Shown: in pieces, positions 18,207-27,223 of the stretch
How the letters are laid out: each line of letters starts with the position of its first letter
Position numbering within the stretch: position 1 is the stretch's first letter
Origin: Planktothrix rubescens CCAP 1459/22
Lineage (GTDB): Bacteria > Cyanobacteriota > Cyanobacteriia > Cyanobacteriales > Microcoleaceae
NCBI GenBank assembly: GCA_904830895.1
Contig: LR882958.1
Span: 1,048,001-1,112,000, forward strand
Direction: 5' to 3'
DNA length: 64,000 nt
The notes under the pieces: model-generated
The model's database searches: none
What the model was told of the DNA's origin: nothing
The model's input: the letters and a program-made list of their open reading frames with translations, nothing else
Translations under genes and position numbers: made by a program

Positions 18207-19484
18207 ATGCAAGACCTTGGTTTTATCTTAATTGTTGATGACAATCCCACTAATTTAGCCGTTTTATCCCAAACTCTAAAAAGTGCAGGATTTGCTGTGC
18301 GAGTAGCTGAAGATGGAGAAAGCGCTTTACAATTAGTTGCACGGAAACCACCCGCCCTAATTTTATTAGATGTACAAATGCCTGGTATTGATGGGTTTGA
18401 AACTTGCAAAAAATTAAAAGCTGATCCAAAAACCCAAGCAATTCCGATTATTTTTTTAACGGCTTTAACGGATGTTCAAAATAAAGTCAAGGGACTTTCT
18501 TTGGGGGCGGTTGATTATATTTCTAAACCCTTTGAACAGGAGGAAGTTTTAGCTAGGGTGCGGGTGCATTTACAACTCAAAAATTTGACGGAAAACCTAG
18601 AACAACTGGTTGCGGAAAGGACGGCAGTTTTAGAACAAGCTCAAGTTCAATTAGTTCAACAAGAAAAACTTTCAACTCTCGGACAATTAGTGACAGGAAT
18701 TGCCCATGAAATGAATAATCCGATTAGCTGTATTGTCAATAATATTCCTCCGGCTCAGGAATATATTCTCGATATAAATCATATTTTAACTTTATGTCAA
18801 AGCCATTATGATCAGCTACCAAAACCCATACAAAAAGCGATAATTGCAACGGATTTAGATTTTGTTTTGGATGATTTAAACAAACTGCTGAATTCCATAA
18901 GATTAAGCACTGATCGAATTCAAGATATTTCAATTTCTTTAAGGAATTTTGCCCGTTCTGATGCCTCAATTAAGGTTTTATTTGATATTCATAAAAGTAT
19001 TGATAGCACTCTGTTAATTTTGAGTCATCGCCTCAAGCCATTAGGAGAAAGAGCCGCTATTCAATTAGTTAAAGAATATGGTGATTTACCGCTTATTGAA
19101 TGTTATCCTGGTCAACTGAATCAAGTCTTTATGAATATTTTAGCAAATTCTATTGATGCGATTGAAGAAGCGGGTAAAAATGGAGAATTTGATCATCATA
19201 TTCCTATAATTAAAGTTGAAACTACACAACCCGATTCAAAATCAGTTTTAATTAAAATTTCTGATAATGGAATTGGCATGACCAAGGAAATTAGTCAGCG
19301 AATTTTTGAACCTTTATTTACTACAAAACCTGTCGGTCAAGGAACTGGATTAGGATTACTAATTGTTAATCAAATTATTGAAAGACATCATGGTAAACTC
19401 AATCTATATTCAACACCAAGAGAGGGAACAAAATTAGAAATTATACTTCCTTTGAATGAGCAACAGGCAATAGACAGGATATAA
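18207..19484 (+). CDS. Response regulator/histidine kinase (REC-HK)
   Basis: This is a soluble 425-residue protein. Residues 7-122 are a receiver with Asp55 (LLDVQMPGIDG) and the conserved Thr/Lys (FLTAL, ISKPF). A coiled coil leads to a HisKA-type motif with His167 (GIAHEMNNP), then a HATPase domain with NILANSIDAI and GTGLGLLI. It probably receives phosphate from the upstream hybrid kinase and relays it onward. No DNA-binding output is nearby, so the final target lies elsewhere. Confidence 0.85.
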   Translation: MQDLGFILIVDDNPTNLAVLSQTLKSAGFAVRVAEDGESALQLVARKPPALILLDVQMPGIDGFETCKKLKADPKTQAIPIIFLTALTDVQNKVKGLSLGAVDYISKPFEQEEVLARVRVHLQLKNLTENLEQLVAERTAVLEQAQVQLVQQEKLSTLGQLVTGIAHEMNNPISCIVNNIPPAQEYILDINHILTLCQSHYDQLPKPIQKAIIATDLDFVLDDLNKLLNSIRLSTDRIQDISISLRNFARSDASIKVLFDIHKSIDSTLLILSHRLKPLGERAAIQLVKEYGDLPLIECYPGQLNQVFMNILANSIDAIEEAGKNGEFDHHIPIIKVETTQPDSKSVLIKISDNGIGMTKEISQRIFEPLFTTKPVGQGTGLGLLIVNQIIERHHGKLNLYSTPREGTKLEIILPLNEQQAIDRI

Positions 19485-19506
19485 AATATTAATATTGGCT
19501 TTGTTC

Positions 19507-20070
19507 CTACCTCTTTAAATCCAGAATTTCTGGTGCAGTAGATAGGGTTTCTGCGGCGGTTTTCAACAGTTCAAATTCCGAAGCACTCCAAAGATGAGGA
19601 AATCGACAATGATGAGCAATTAATAAACCCCAGAGTTCGTTATCAACAATCACAGGAACAACTAAATTAGCCCGCACATAAATACTGCGTAAAAAGTTTT
19701 GATGACAGGGATGAATAGCTGCGGTTTCAATATCGGAGATCGCTCGAATTCTTCCCTGTTGATACAATTGAGCATATTCCTGATTAAAACAATCATCTGC
19801 ACCCGTAGAACCATAGATTGAGAAGATTGGTTGACTCGAAGATTCAAAGGTAACTTGTCCTTTCCATTGATAATAAAGATAATATAAAATTACTCGATCA
19901 CATTGCAGTTGAGTTCTGAGTTTATCCAATTCTGTTTGGACTAAAATATCTCGTCCCATGCTGTTTTTTAACCGCAGTGCAAACCGTTGTAAACCGGGAT
20001 CACCTGAATCGGGTTGATTTTCCCGGTCTTCGATGTTATTGAATTCGTTAGGGGTTGGGGAAGAATTCAT
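19507..20070 (-). CDS. Stand-alone GAF protein, probable cyanobacteriochrome
   Basis: A 187-residue protein consisting of one GAF domain (about residues 35-178) and no output domain. Two hallmarks of bilin-binding cyanobacteriochromes are present. One is the canonical Cys122-His123 in AIHPCHQNFL, followed by VRANLVVPV and LWGLLIAHHC. The other is Asp92-Asp93-Cys94-Phe95, which fits the DXCF motif of dual-cysteine blue/green types. Such proteins bind phycocyanobilin or phycoviolobilin and switch with light. The gene converges on the kinase pair with a 22-bp gap. It may be a light-sensing partner acting in trans, but bilin attachment is inferred from motifs only. Confidence 0.65.
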   Translation of the reverse strand: MNSSPTPNEFNNIEDRENQPDSGDPGLQRFALRLKNSMGRDILVQTELDKLRTQLQCDRVILYYLYYQWKGQVTFESSSQPIFSIYGSTGADDCFNQEYAQLYQQGRIRAISDIETAAIHPCHQNFLRSIYVRANLVVPVIVDNELWGLLIAHHCRFPHLWSASEFELLKTAAETLSTAPEILDLKR

Positions 20071-20184
20071 GTAGAACCAGTAAAATCATATTTCAGTTGA
20101 AAATTATATCATAAACTGATAATATTAAGCTAATGAATCAGCGAACTTGAATTAAATTTTAGCTTTTCTTTAGATTTATAACTT

Positions 20185-20976
20185 ATGCTAACAGCCGAAC
20201 AACAAAGGGAATTATTGATTAAATTAGCTGAATCAATTATCGGGTTAGGAATTCAATTTTTAATGGCAATTCTGATCCTGTTAATTGGTTTATGGGTGGC
20301 GAAATTTATCCAAAATCTCAGTAAACATCTGATGATCAAGGCTCAACTAGAGCCAACTCTAATTAGATTTTTTGTCAACTTAATTTATATTGCCATTGTT
20401 ACCTTTGTAAGTTTAGCAGCACTGGGACAACTGGGAATTAAAACCACATCATTTATTGCGGTTTTAGGTGCTGCTGGGTTAGCTATTGGTTTAGCTTTGC
20501 AGGGGTCTTTATCTAATTTTGCTTCGGGTGTATTTATGATAGTTTTTCGCCCGTTTAAAGTCCATGATTATATTGAAGGTGGGGGAGTAGAGGGAATAGT
20601 TGAGGAAATCCAAATTTTTACTACCCTGTTAAAAACACCCGATAATAAAACAATTATTATTCCCAATAGTAAACTCTATGGGGATAAAATAGTAAATCAC
20701 TCAATTCAACCTATCCGTAGGGTTGATATTAAGTTGAATTTAAGTTATAATACGGATCTGGATCAAGTTAGAGAACTTTTTACTAATTTAGTTCAAACTG
20801 ATCCACGGGTTTTATTAGAACCGATACCCGATATGGAGATTCAGGAAATAGCTGCGGGTGGGATTAAAACATTATTAACGGTTTGGGTGATTAATTCTGA
20901 CTATTTTCGGGTACGTTCTGATTTGAATCAAAGTCTGAAACAGATGTTAGATGGGGGTGAGATTCAATTGGTTTGA
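20185..20976 (+). CDS. Small MscS-type mechanosensitive channel
   Basis: A 263-residue inner-membrane protein with three membrane segments and the MscS pore helix (GAAGLAIGLALQGSLSNFASG, about residues 94-114). The beta domain follows (FKVHDYIEGGGVEGIVEEI and IIIPNSKLYGDKIVN) and then the C-terminal alpha/beta domain. It opens under membrane tension to release solutes during osmotic downshock. The length is close to E. coli MscS (286 residues). It is divergent from the GAF gene. Confidence 0.88.
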   Translation: MLTAEQQRELLIKLAESIIGLGIQFLMAILILLIGLWVAKFIQNLSKHLMIKAQLEPTLIRFFVNLIYIAIVTFVSLAALGQLGIKTTSFIAVLGAAGLAIGLALQGSLSNFASGVFMIVFRPFKVHDYIEGGGVEGIVEEIQIFTTLLKTPDNKTIIIPNSKLYGDKIVNHSIQPIRRVDIKLNLSYNTDLDQVRELFTNLVQTDPRVLLEPIPDMEIQEIAAGGIKTLLTVWVINSDYFRVRSDLNQSLKQMLDGGEIQLV

Positions 20977-21054
20977 TCCCTTTGTTGTTAAGGTGCGATC
21001 GCCAAAATTAGAATTATTTGTGTTATAACTACTCATAAGAGTTAGGCATAAAAT

Positions 21055-21198
21055 ATGGCATCCGACTTAGATCGTGGAATCATGAAATTTAAAGGGGCGG
21101 ACAGTCCCACGGCAATTATTATTTCTTCTGTGCTGGTTTTGGGAGGTATCGGCGTTCTAGTTTGGTGGGCAATGCAAACAGCCTATTCTCTGTCTTGA
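21055..21198 (+). CDS. Small single-span membrane protein (47 aa)
   Basis: A short gene starts at ATG 21055 and encodes 47 residues: a charged N-terminus (MASDLDRGIMKFKGADSP), one membrane helix (about 19-40) ending in WWAM, and a short tail. A strong terminator at 21257-21288 supports a real transcript. It resembles the small membrane proteins of cyanobacterial photosynthetic complexes in layout, but I cannot assign it to one. Confidence 0.65.
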   Translation: MASDLDRGIMKFKGADSPTAIIISSVLVLGGIGVLVWWAMQTAYSLS

Positions 21199-21256
21199 TC
21201 AGGAACTATAACGGATATTGATATTAATAAATCAATCTCCATTACTATTTTAGCAA

Positions 21257-21288
21257 CTGGGTTTCTAACAGAAATCCGGTTTTTTTTT
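21257..21288 (+). terminator. Rho-independent terminator
   Basis: CTGGGTTTCT (21257-21266) pairs with AGAAATCCGG (21270-21279), including two G-T pairs, across a 3-nt loop. Nine T residues follow at 21280-21288. This is the clearest intrinsic terminator in the window. Confidence 0.8.
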
Positions 21289-21375
21289 AATAATAACTGT
21301 TGGAAACGGGTTATATTAAGATCAATAGGTGCGATTAATCTTCGTCGTAAATCTAGGCAAGGAAAGCAAAACAGT

Positions 21376-22266
21376 ATGTTTGAAATTAAACAAGGGTTAT
21401 TTCAGTTTGAGTTTATGGATAATCACGGGATTTTAGGGGTTTCCCTAGAAGCCGAATTTGACGATATCCGCAAACGCTATATGCAGATCGCCCGTCGTTT
21501 GCATCCTGATACCTGTCCCTTTGAGAACCCCCAAGATCGTGATTTAGCCAAGCAATTGTTAGCTAAATTAGTCAGTCCGGCCTATAATCAGTTTTCTAAG
21601 GAAGCTGAACGTAAGGAATATACACTGCTATTAAAAACCATTGGCGATCGCATTGTCAAAGAACAGCATCACCTCAAACCTCAAACAGAAGCCGGTCAAA
21701 AACTTCTCCAAGCCTCCGATTATCAAAATGCCTATGAAAGCGCAATTAAAGCCTTAGCAAAACATCAATATGAATCCCCTGAAAAAGTCTTAGATATTAC
21801 GGGTCAAATTAGTGATTTAAACCTGGTTTACTTGCTTCGTAAAAATCAAAAAAGTGCCGCGTCTCCATCTCCTAAAGTTCCTGAAACAACTCCCACCCAG
21901 CACTCAGCAATACCTAAAAAAGATTCCTTTGTTGAACAAGCCTGTCACCGTGCCGAACAGTTAATGGCTAGTCAAAACTATACCCAAGCGGCTTCAGAAT
22001 TAAAAGACGCCATTAAACGGGAACCTGATAATAGTCATTGTCATGGTTTATTAGGGTTAGTTTATTTAAAACAAAATCAACCTAAACTAGCTACTCCCCA
22101 TATTAATCGGGCTTTACAACTTGATCCCAAACAACCCCAAGCCTTAGAAGCGAAAAAAGAACTAGAAAAATCCACAGCTTCAGCCGGGACAAAATCCAAA
22201 ACCAAATCCGATAAATCCTCCGGTGGTGGTTTGTTTGGCGGGCTATTTGGTGGCAAGAAAAAATAG
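21376..22266 (+). CDS. J-domain and TPR protein
   Basis: A 296-residue protein. Residues 17-80 resemble a J domain (ILGVSLEAEFDDIRKRYMQI, then ARRLHPDTC with HPD), suggesting interaction with Hsp70. Residues 195-255 contain about two TPR units (YTQAASELKDAIKREPDNSH). The tail is a Lys/Ser-rich linker ending in Gly-Gly-Leu-Phe-Gly repeats and KKK. This arrangement is conserved in cyanobacteria as far as I recognise it, with no proven role. The interrupted protease-like gene follows 57 bp downstream. Confidence 0.7.
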   Translation: MFEIKQGLFQFEFMDNHGILGVSLEAEFDDIRKRYMQIARRLHPDTCPFENPQDRDLAKQLLAKLVSPAYNQFSKEAERKEYTLLLKTIGDRIVKEQHHLKPQTEAGQKLLQASDYQNAYESAIKALAKHQYESPEKVLDITGQISDLNLVYLLRKNQKSAASPSPKVPETTPTQHSAIPKKDSFVEQACHRAEQLMASQNYTQAASELKDAIKREPDNSHCHGLLGLVYLKQNQPKLATPHINRALQLDPKQPQALEAKKELEKSTASAGTKSKTKSDKSSGGGLFGGLFGGKKK

Positions 22267-23217
22267 AAATTATCGCAGTCAGGGGCATCGAATCAAAAGT
22301 TATTAAAGCTGTTTAATTAAATCATGTCTAAACTCACGGGTTTATCATCTTCTAAAATAGGATTAACTTGGTTAATTGTGGCAGCTATTGTCACAATTAT
22401 TTTATGGCAATTTCCTTGGGGAAGTTATATTTTATATCCCTTCTCAATTTTAGCAACTTGGTTCCATGAAATGGGACATGGATTAACTGCAATTCTATTA
22501 GGAGGCAATTTTTATAAACTATTAATGTTTCCCGATGGTTCAGGAATAGCCTACAATTCTGTATCTTTTGGAGGTCGAATTGGAAGGGCATTAGTGGTGA
22601 TGGGAGGCCCTATGGGGCCAGCTTTTGCGGGGGGGCTGTTAATTTTATCTAGCCGTCGTTATAACATAAGTCTGGGAGCTTGAAAACTCAGTGTCTTCAG
22701 ACCACCAGATGAAAAGCGACCCAGGGGAATAAATTCCCCGTGAATATTTCTCCAATTTATGTTAACATAAGGTAGGTCGAAAAAAGGAGATTTCTATGAT
22801 AGTTCACCGAATATAAGTGCCAAGGCAAACCCAATCAATATAAAGCGATTGATGAAGCAATTCGCACCACCCAATTCATTCGCAATAAAGCAATTAGATA
22901 TTGGATGGATAATTCAAGAGAATTAAAGATTGATAGATTTGCCTTAAATAAATATTCTACAACTCTTAGAAATGAATTCCCCTTTGTTGCCGACTTAAAT
23001 TCAATGGCAGTCCAATCCGCCGCCGAGCGAGGATGGACTGCCATTAGTCGTTTTTACGACAATTGTAAGAAAAAGATTTCCGGTAAAAAAGGATATCCCA
23101 AATTCCAAAAAGATTGCCGTTCCGTTGAATATAAAACATCGGGATGGAAACTACACCCAACTAAAAGACAAATTACCTTAACCGATAAAAACGGCCCCCC
23201 TAGCCCCCCCGTGCACG

Positions 23218-24139
23218 CAGGGCTGTTTCAAAGTCGGGTGGAAAAGAGTAAAGAAAGAGCGATCGCTACCTGATAAAATAGAGAGCGACCGCCATTATTT
23301 TCTAAAATAAAGATGCTAACAAGTTTAATAGAAAATTTAAAAGAAGTCAAGGATTTCCGAAAAAATCAGGGAAAAAGGTATAGTTTATGGGAAGTGCTAT
23401 TAGTAGTAGTTTTAGGGGTGATGTCAGGGCATCAAGGATATCGAGAGATGGAATATTTTGTCAAAGCCAACGAAGTTATCCTGAAAAGAACATTCAATAT
23501 CTATAGCCAAGGAATGCCATCTTATTCAACAATAAGGAGGGTGATGAGAGGAGTAGACGAGAAGGATTTAAGCAAAATAGTAAAAGAATGGTCAAGAGAG
23601 AATTCTCCTAAATTAAAGTCTTATAAAGAAACGGTTTATTATATAAGTAGTATCTGGGAAAAGGCAGATTTTTTTTCCCAAAAGATTAAAGGGCATTGGG
23701 GGATTGAGAATCAAGTTCATTGGGTAAAAGATGTGTTATTTAAAGAGGATAGTATGAAAATTCATCAAGTACAAGCCGCGACTAATTGGGCACTGCTCAA
23801 CACCCTAGGATTGAATATTTTCAGAGGTTTAGGATTTTTGTCAATAACAGAGGGAAGAAGGTGGTTAGGAAATCATTGGGAGAAATTACTGGCTATCTCT
23901 TAATCCCAAAGTTAAAACTGAAACAATAGAGCGATTAATTTAGGAAAAATAGATAAAAATCGGAAACGTAAGTCTTACTCCGTAGGGAATAAGAATATTT
24001 ATGCTGTTTAAATGATATTTCCTATAATTAATATTAATATAGCAATTATATGAAATATTAATTATTCGGAAAATAGCTATCATGTTTGAGAATTATGACC
24101 CAAAAGTAGGCTATAATTTTCAAACATGAAACAGCCCTG
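23218..24139 (+). mobile_element. ISAs1-family element with internal deletion (922 bp)
   Basis: Ends are CAGGGCTGTTTCA and its exact complement (13 bp). A 9-bp direct target duplication CCGTGCACG flanks it at 23209-23217 and 24140-24148. The target is the GTGCAC centre of a G/C-rich hairpin inside tnpB, the same hairpin found in the core of the 135-bp MITEs. The ends also match the 152-bp MITE at 13059-13210. Confidence 0.85.
23313..23903 (+). pseudogene. ISAs1-type transposase with in-frame internal deletion
   Basis: The 196-residue frame keeps the typical N-terminus (VKDFRKNQGKRYSLWEVLL, then GYREMEYF) and C-terminus (KGHWGIENQVHWVKDVLF). Family members are about 370-380 residues. The middle part holding the first catalytic aspartates is missing, with a junction near SPKLKSYKETVYYISS. 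The reading frame is preserved, but the protein cannot be catalytically complete. It may have moved only with help from a full copy elsewhere. Confidence 0.8.
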
Positions 24140-25480
24140 CCGTGCACGGGGGGGTTTGGGGGGGGTAAACTCAAATTATTGGGTAAATGGGATATCCACA
24201 CCTACAATGTTAAAGACATAAAACGGGTGCGTTTAATTCGTCGTGCCGATGGATATTACGCACAATTTTGTCTGAATATTAATGTCACCGATATTCAACC
24301 CAAAACTGGAAAGGAAATAGGACTTGATGTTGGTATTGAGTCGTTTTATACAGATTCAAATGGATATCAAGAAGCTAATCCTAAGTTTCTCAGAAAAGCT
24401 GAACAATCAATTAAGCAATCTCAGAAACAAATCTATAAAAAAGTTAAAGGTTCATCGGGGAGACGGAAAGCTAGAAAAGTTTATGCAAAAAAACACTTAA
24501 AAGTAAGTAGACAACGGAATGAACACGCAAAGAGAATTGCGCGTAACGTATGCACATCTAACGATGTAGTAGTCTATGAAGATTTAAGTGTTAGAAATAT
24601 GGTTAAAAACCATTGTTTAGCTAAATCAATTAGCGACGCAAGTTGGTATTTATTTCGGCTATGGATAGAATATTTTGCGTCTAAATTTGATAAATTAGCA
24701 ATTCCGGTTGCACCCCATTACACTTCACAGAAATGTTCTAATTGTGGGGTAATAGTGAAAAAATCTCTATCAACCCGCACCCATGTTTGTAATTGTGGAT
24801 GTGAGTTGCATCGAGATACAAATGCTGCAATTAATATTCTAAATCTTGGTAAACAAGCTAGGGGAGGGCATCCCCAAAGTAACGCTAATGGACTGGAAAC
24901 CTCTACTCCTCTTGATGAAAGTCTGGTCGAGTAAGTGTCCAGGTTGAAGTTAGAATCTCAGTGTCTTCAGACGGTGAGAGTGTCAAAAAACCGCCCGTTG
25001 GTGTTTAATAGCTTTGGGTTCGGTGATGTTGCTTTCAGTATTATTATGGATACGGACTTGGTTTGGGGCTGTTGCTATGTCTCTGTGGGGACTATTTGTT
25101 TTATTAATAGCTTGGAAAACTCCCCAAGGGATTCAGGCTTGGACGGTACAATTTTTAGGTGTACAAGCGATTGTTAGTACCTATCATCAAAGAGAATATT
25201 TATTCGGGCAAAGTTCAGTCAATATTAATGGTCAACAGTTAGTTTCCGATACTGGAAAAATAGCCGAATATTTATTCCTTCCCTACTGGTTTTGGGCAAC
25301 ATTGATTATTATTGTTTCTAGTTTAATTTTTTGGGTGAGTTTGAATATCGCCTATGGCTCCAAGGATTAAAAATCACAGTTTTAATTAATTTTTAGTTTG
25401 TGGGTAACAGAATAGGGTATCGTAGGGAAAGTTACGAATTTATCGGTTTGTAACTCTATGTTAATTCTTAATTCTCAAGT

Positions 25481-26713
25481 ATGGTTTATCAACCCCCGTC
25501 GGGTGCGCGAGATTTACTTCCCCTCGATGTTGCTCAAAAAATTTGGATTGAAAGGCGCTTACAACAGGTGTTTCACCGTTGGGGCTATCATCGAATTATT
25601 ACCTCCACTTTAGAACGGTTAGACACCCTCATGGCTGGAGGTGCGGTACAACCCTCAACGGTAATTCAACTGCAAGATGCTGAAAATCAGGGTCTAGGAC
25701 TGCGCCCCGAATTAACCGCATCCATCGCCAGAGCCATTGCGAGTCGTATGGGCAAACTACCATCATGGCCCCAACGCCTCTATTACAGTGCCAATGTCTT
25801 CCGCAAAGGCAAAGCCCTTGACCACGGACAACAGTTAGAATTTTATCAAGCGGGTGTGGAACTTTTGGGCGCTGGTGGGTTACGCGCTGATTCGGAAATT
25901 CTGTTATTGTTGCGGGACTGTCTGCAAACCTTGGGGCTAAATAATGCCGATTTAATTATCGGAGAAGCGGGTTTAACTCAATCGTTATTATCACCTTTTC
26001 CTGCTAAAGAACGGGAAAAAGTTAGAACTGCGATCGCTAATTTAGATAGAATTGGTTTAGAATCCCTATCACTTTCTTCGGAACTTAGAGAGCGAGCGTT
26101 ATTTTTATTTGATTTACGCGGTCGTCCCGAAACAGTATTATCCCAAGTTTCTCAACTAGATTTAGATTCTTCCCAACGGCAAGCAGTTAATAACCTAAAA
26201 TCCTTAATGGAATTATTGCACAAATGTTGGGAAAATTCTGAAGTTCAACCCTCAATTACCCTGGATTTAAGTTTAGTTCAAACCTTTGATTATTATACCG
26301 GAATTGTGTTTATTGCCGTGAGTGATACCGCATCTGGAGCAAGGGTATTGGGACAGGGAGGCCGTTATGATCAACTACTAGGACTGTATCATCCCCAAGG
26401 ACAAACCGAACCGGGAATTGGGTTTTCTTTGAATACTGAAAACCTGCATCAAGTATTATTAGGACGGGGTGAACTCCCCCATCAAACCCCCGCCAGCGAA
26501 TGGTTAGTGGTGGCGCAAACTCCCGAAGCAGATGCAGCCGCCTTTGCCTATGCCAGTCAGTTAAGGTGTTCTGGTGATTTATTACGGGTGGAAGTGGAGT
26601 TAGGACATCGGGAAACCCCCGAAGATATCCGCGACTATGCTCGACGTCGAGGTATTGGTCAAATTGCCTGGATTAATATTAACGGCGACCCCAAAATTGA
26701 AGAAATTCTTTAA
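25481..26713 (+). CDS. hisZ: ATP phosphoribosyltransferase regulatory subunit
   Basis: A 410-residue HisRS-like protein that lacks tRNA-charging activity and activates the short form of HisG, the first enzyme of histidine synthesis. It has class II synthetase motif 2-like sequence (GLRPELTASIARAIASRM and QRLYYSANVFRKG) and the HisZ-type FDYYTGIVFIAVS plus GGRYDQLLGLYHPQG. The N-terminus is PPSGARDLLP. The presence of hisZ implies that this organism uses the short HisG. hisG is not in the window. Confidence 0.9.
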   Translation: MVYQPPSGARDLLPLDVAQKIWIERRLQQVFHRWGYHRIITSTLERLDTLMAGGAVQPSTVIQLQDAENQGLGLRPELTASIARAIASRMGKLPSWPQRLYYSANVFRKGKALDHGQQLEFYQAGVELLGAGGLRADSEILLLLRDCLQTLGLNNADLIIGEAGLTQSLLSPFPAKEREKVRTAIANLDRIGLESLSLSSELRERALFLFDLRGRPETVLSQVSQLDLDSSQRQAVNNLKSLMELLHKCWENSEVQPSITLDLSLVQTFDYYTGIVFIAVSDTASGARVLGQGGRYDQLLGLYHPQGQTEPGIGFSLNTENLHQVLLGRGELPHQTPASEWLVVAQTPEADAAAFAYASQLRCSGDLLRVEVELGHRETPEDIRDYARRRGIGQIAWININGDPKIEEIL

Positions 26714-26839
26714 GTTTAGAGTGGGAAAAGGGAGAAATTTCTAATTCAGTTTAGAACAATTCTATCCTTTCTCTCCCTAACAAATTCTCTAATAATTAAC
26801 CAGAATTAAATCTTATTTTCAACTCGGAGAAAATTAACC

Positions 26840-27067
26840 ATGCCCCATAGTATTGTCACTAATATTTGTGAAGGTGTCGCCGATTGTGTTGAGGCTTGTC
26901 CGGTTGCCTGTATTCATGAAGGGCCGGAAAAAAATATCAAAGGAACAGATTGGTATTGGATTGATTTTTCCACCTGTATTGACTGCGGAATTTGTCTACA
27001 AGTTTGTCCAGTAGAAGGGGCAATCGTAGCAGAAGAACGCCCCGAATTACAGAAAACTCCCAAATAA
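26840..27067 (+). CDS. 4Fe-4S (bacterial-type) ferredoxin
   Basis: A 75-residue ferredoxin with two cysteine clusters: Cys9...Cys16..Cys20..Cys24 in the first half and CIDCGICLQVCPVEG in the second. The second is a complete CxxCxxCxxxCP 4Fe-4S motif. The first has wider spacing (C-x6-C-x3-C), like seven-iron ferredoxins with 3Fe-4S plus 4Fe-4S. It is a small soluble electron carrier conserved in cyanobacteria. GGAG precedes the ATG by about 10 bp. Confidence 0.85.
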   Translation: MPHSIVTNICEGVADCVEACPVACIHEGPEKNIKGTDWYWIDFSTCIDCGICLQVCPVEGAIVAEERPELQKTPK

Positions 27068-27223
27068 AATCCGCTAAAATTTAATCCCAGAAACCCGGTT
27101 TTGTCAAACAATCCTTGTCGGATTTTTATCAAAATATTTAATCCTATCCTTAGCCCTCCATTTGCTAAGGGGAGGGTTGGGAGGGGTCGATAGAGTTGAC
27201 AATATTACAACTGATTATTTAAT

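Larger units (their letters stand above)
22796..24934 (+). pseudogene. tnpB (RNA-guided nuclease family) broken by frameshift and insertion
   Basis: A good ribosome site (AAAGGAG) precedes ATG 22796, but the frame stops after MIVHRI. The family sequence continues in another frame from about 22812 (YKCQGKPNQYKAIDEAIRTT), so a small frameshift is present. It then breaks at ITLTDKNG, where a G/C-rich hairpin sequence and an ISAs1-type element (23218-24139) are inserted. It resumes at GKLKLLGKWD (about 24170) to 24934. The RuvC residues all survive in the second part: GLDVGIES, VYEDLS, and HRDTNAA after a CxxC...CxC zinc finger. TnpB proteins are guide-RNA nucleases ancestral to Cas12; this copy should be inactive. 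Confidence 0.75.
22684..25003 (+). mobile_element. IS200/IS605-type tnpB element (no tnpA), itself interrupted
   Basis: The element lies inside the M50-like gene. CTCAGTGTCTTCAGAC-type sequence occurs near both ends (22688 and 24957). The right side carries GGTGAGAGTGTCAA, the type of end seen in cyanobacterial tnpB elements. No tnpA transposase is present. Boundaries are approximate, because IS605-type elements make no target duplication. The element carries a broken tnpB and an ISAs1-type insertion. Confidence 0.65.
22324..25370 (+). pseudogene. M50-like membrane protease gene split by insertion
   Basis: The 5' part (22324-22683) encodes a membrane helix and the zinc motif His-Glu-Met-Gly-His (ATWFHEMGHGL), then stops after SSRRYNISLGA. 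The 3' part resumes near 25005-25014 (LIALGSVMLLSVLL) and ends at 25370 after two more hydrophobic segments. Joined, they give a protein of about 240 residues like cyanobacterial M50B-type proteins. A tnpB element of about 2.3 kb separates the halves, so the gene is inactive unless the element excises precisely. Such proteases cleave membrane proteins within the bilayer. Confidence 0.75.

Noticed and set aside
24935-25177. Open frame after tnpB
   Set aside because: It runs across the right end of the element into the M50 fragment in a different frame from the conserved protein sequence.
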